Shown: in pieces, positions 12,372 through 12,420 of the stretch
Layout: each line of letters starts with the position of its first letter
How positions within the stretch are numbered: position 1 is the first letter of the stretch
Source of the DNA: Bacilli bacterium
GTDB taxonomy: Bacteria > Bacillota_I > Bacilli_A > RFN20 > CAG-288
Length of the DNA: 12,420 bases
Direction of reading: 5' to 3'
Assembly (NCBI GenBank): GCA_900763245.1
Contig: CAAFJQ010000059.1
Coordinates: forward strand, 1 to 12,420
Made by a program: the position numbers and the translations under genes
The notes under the pieces: generated by a model
What the model saw: only the letters and a program-made list of their open reading frames with translations
Database searches by the model: none
Told to the model about the DNA's origin: nothing

Positions 12372-12420
12372 ATGGAAAAACAAATACTCAAAAGCCACGA
12401 AGGCAAGGAAAGAGGATACA
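12372..12420 (+). CDS. Start of a rightward gene, cut by the window edge
   Basis: ATG at 12372 preceded by AAGGAAG (12356-12362), and open to the edge: 16 codons, beginning MEKQILKSHEGKERGY. A promoter lies just upstream. Too short to identify. Confidence 0.55.
   Translation, partial: MEKQILKSHEGKERGY

Overview
The window looks like chromosomal DNA of a low-to-moderate-GC Bacillota, most likely the class Erysipelotrichia. This is inferred from a Bacillus-like ylbF-rsmD-coaD gene order, RNase J, a Firmicute-type peptide deformylase, an RqcH-type NFACT protein, and lipoprotein and thioredoxin genes of Gram-positive type. UGA acts as a normal stop (it ends nadK, maf, coding units around rsmD and others) and TGG encodes Trp, so this is not a UGA=Trp mollicute. 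I see no phage, insertion sequence, CRISPR array or defence locus; most of the window is housekeeping.

Layout. Bases 1-1148 (+): the end of a short Firmicute-type NAD kinase, then a membrane-anchored protein whose soluble part resembles a glucose-type PTS EIIB domain without its phosphorylatable cysteine. A strong bidirectional terminator (1152-1183) separates these from the leftward genes def (peptide deformylase), rnj (RNase J) and maf (nucleotide pyrophosphatase), with palindromes in the def-rnj gap. A divergent promoter pair at 4142-4206 drives def leftward and the ylbF-like/rsmD/coaD operon rightward. coaD converges on, and overlaps, a leftward GNAT-NUDIX pair. Next, leftward, come a membrane-anchored thioredoxin-like protein, an unusual tRNA-Thr(GGU), and rqcH. 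Bases 9480-9965 are mostly intergenic but hold a 42-codon small gene with its own promoter, about 100 nt of leader, a strong ribosome binding site and a terminator. A rightward single-pass membrane protein with an odd 5' end follows, then a large leftward lipoprotein. The window ends with divergent promoters, a 9-bp tandem repeat and the first codons of a rightward gene.

How the parts fit. Several genes serve translation and its quality control: deformylation of nascent proteins, 16S rRNA methylation, rescue of stalled 60S-type (50S) subunits, threonyl-tRNA and mRNA decay. Others serve cofactor supply and nucleotide hygiene (NADP, CoA, Maf, NUDIX). A recurrent feature is leaderless architecture: for def, the ylbF-like gene, the GNAT gene and rqcH, the -10 box lies 6 to 10 bases from the start codon with no Shine-Dalgarno sequence, while their neighbours have normal ribosome binding sites.

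The items most worth following up are the small gene with its leader, the cysteine-less EIIB-like protein, the tRNA-Thr with a broken acceptor stem, the in-frame TGA near the start of the 9966-10511 gene, and the cluster of leaderless genes. None amounts to a proven new system from sequence reading alone.
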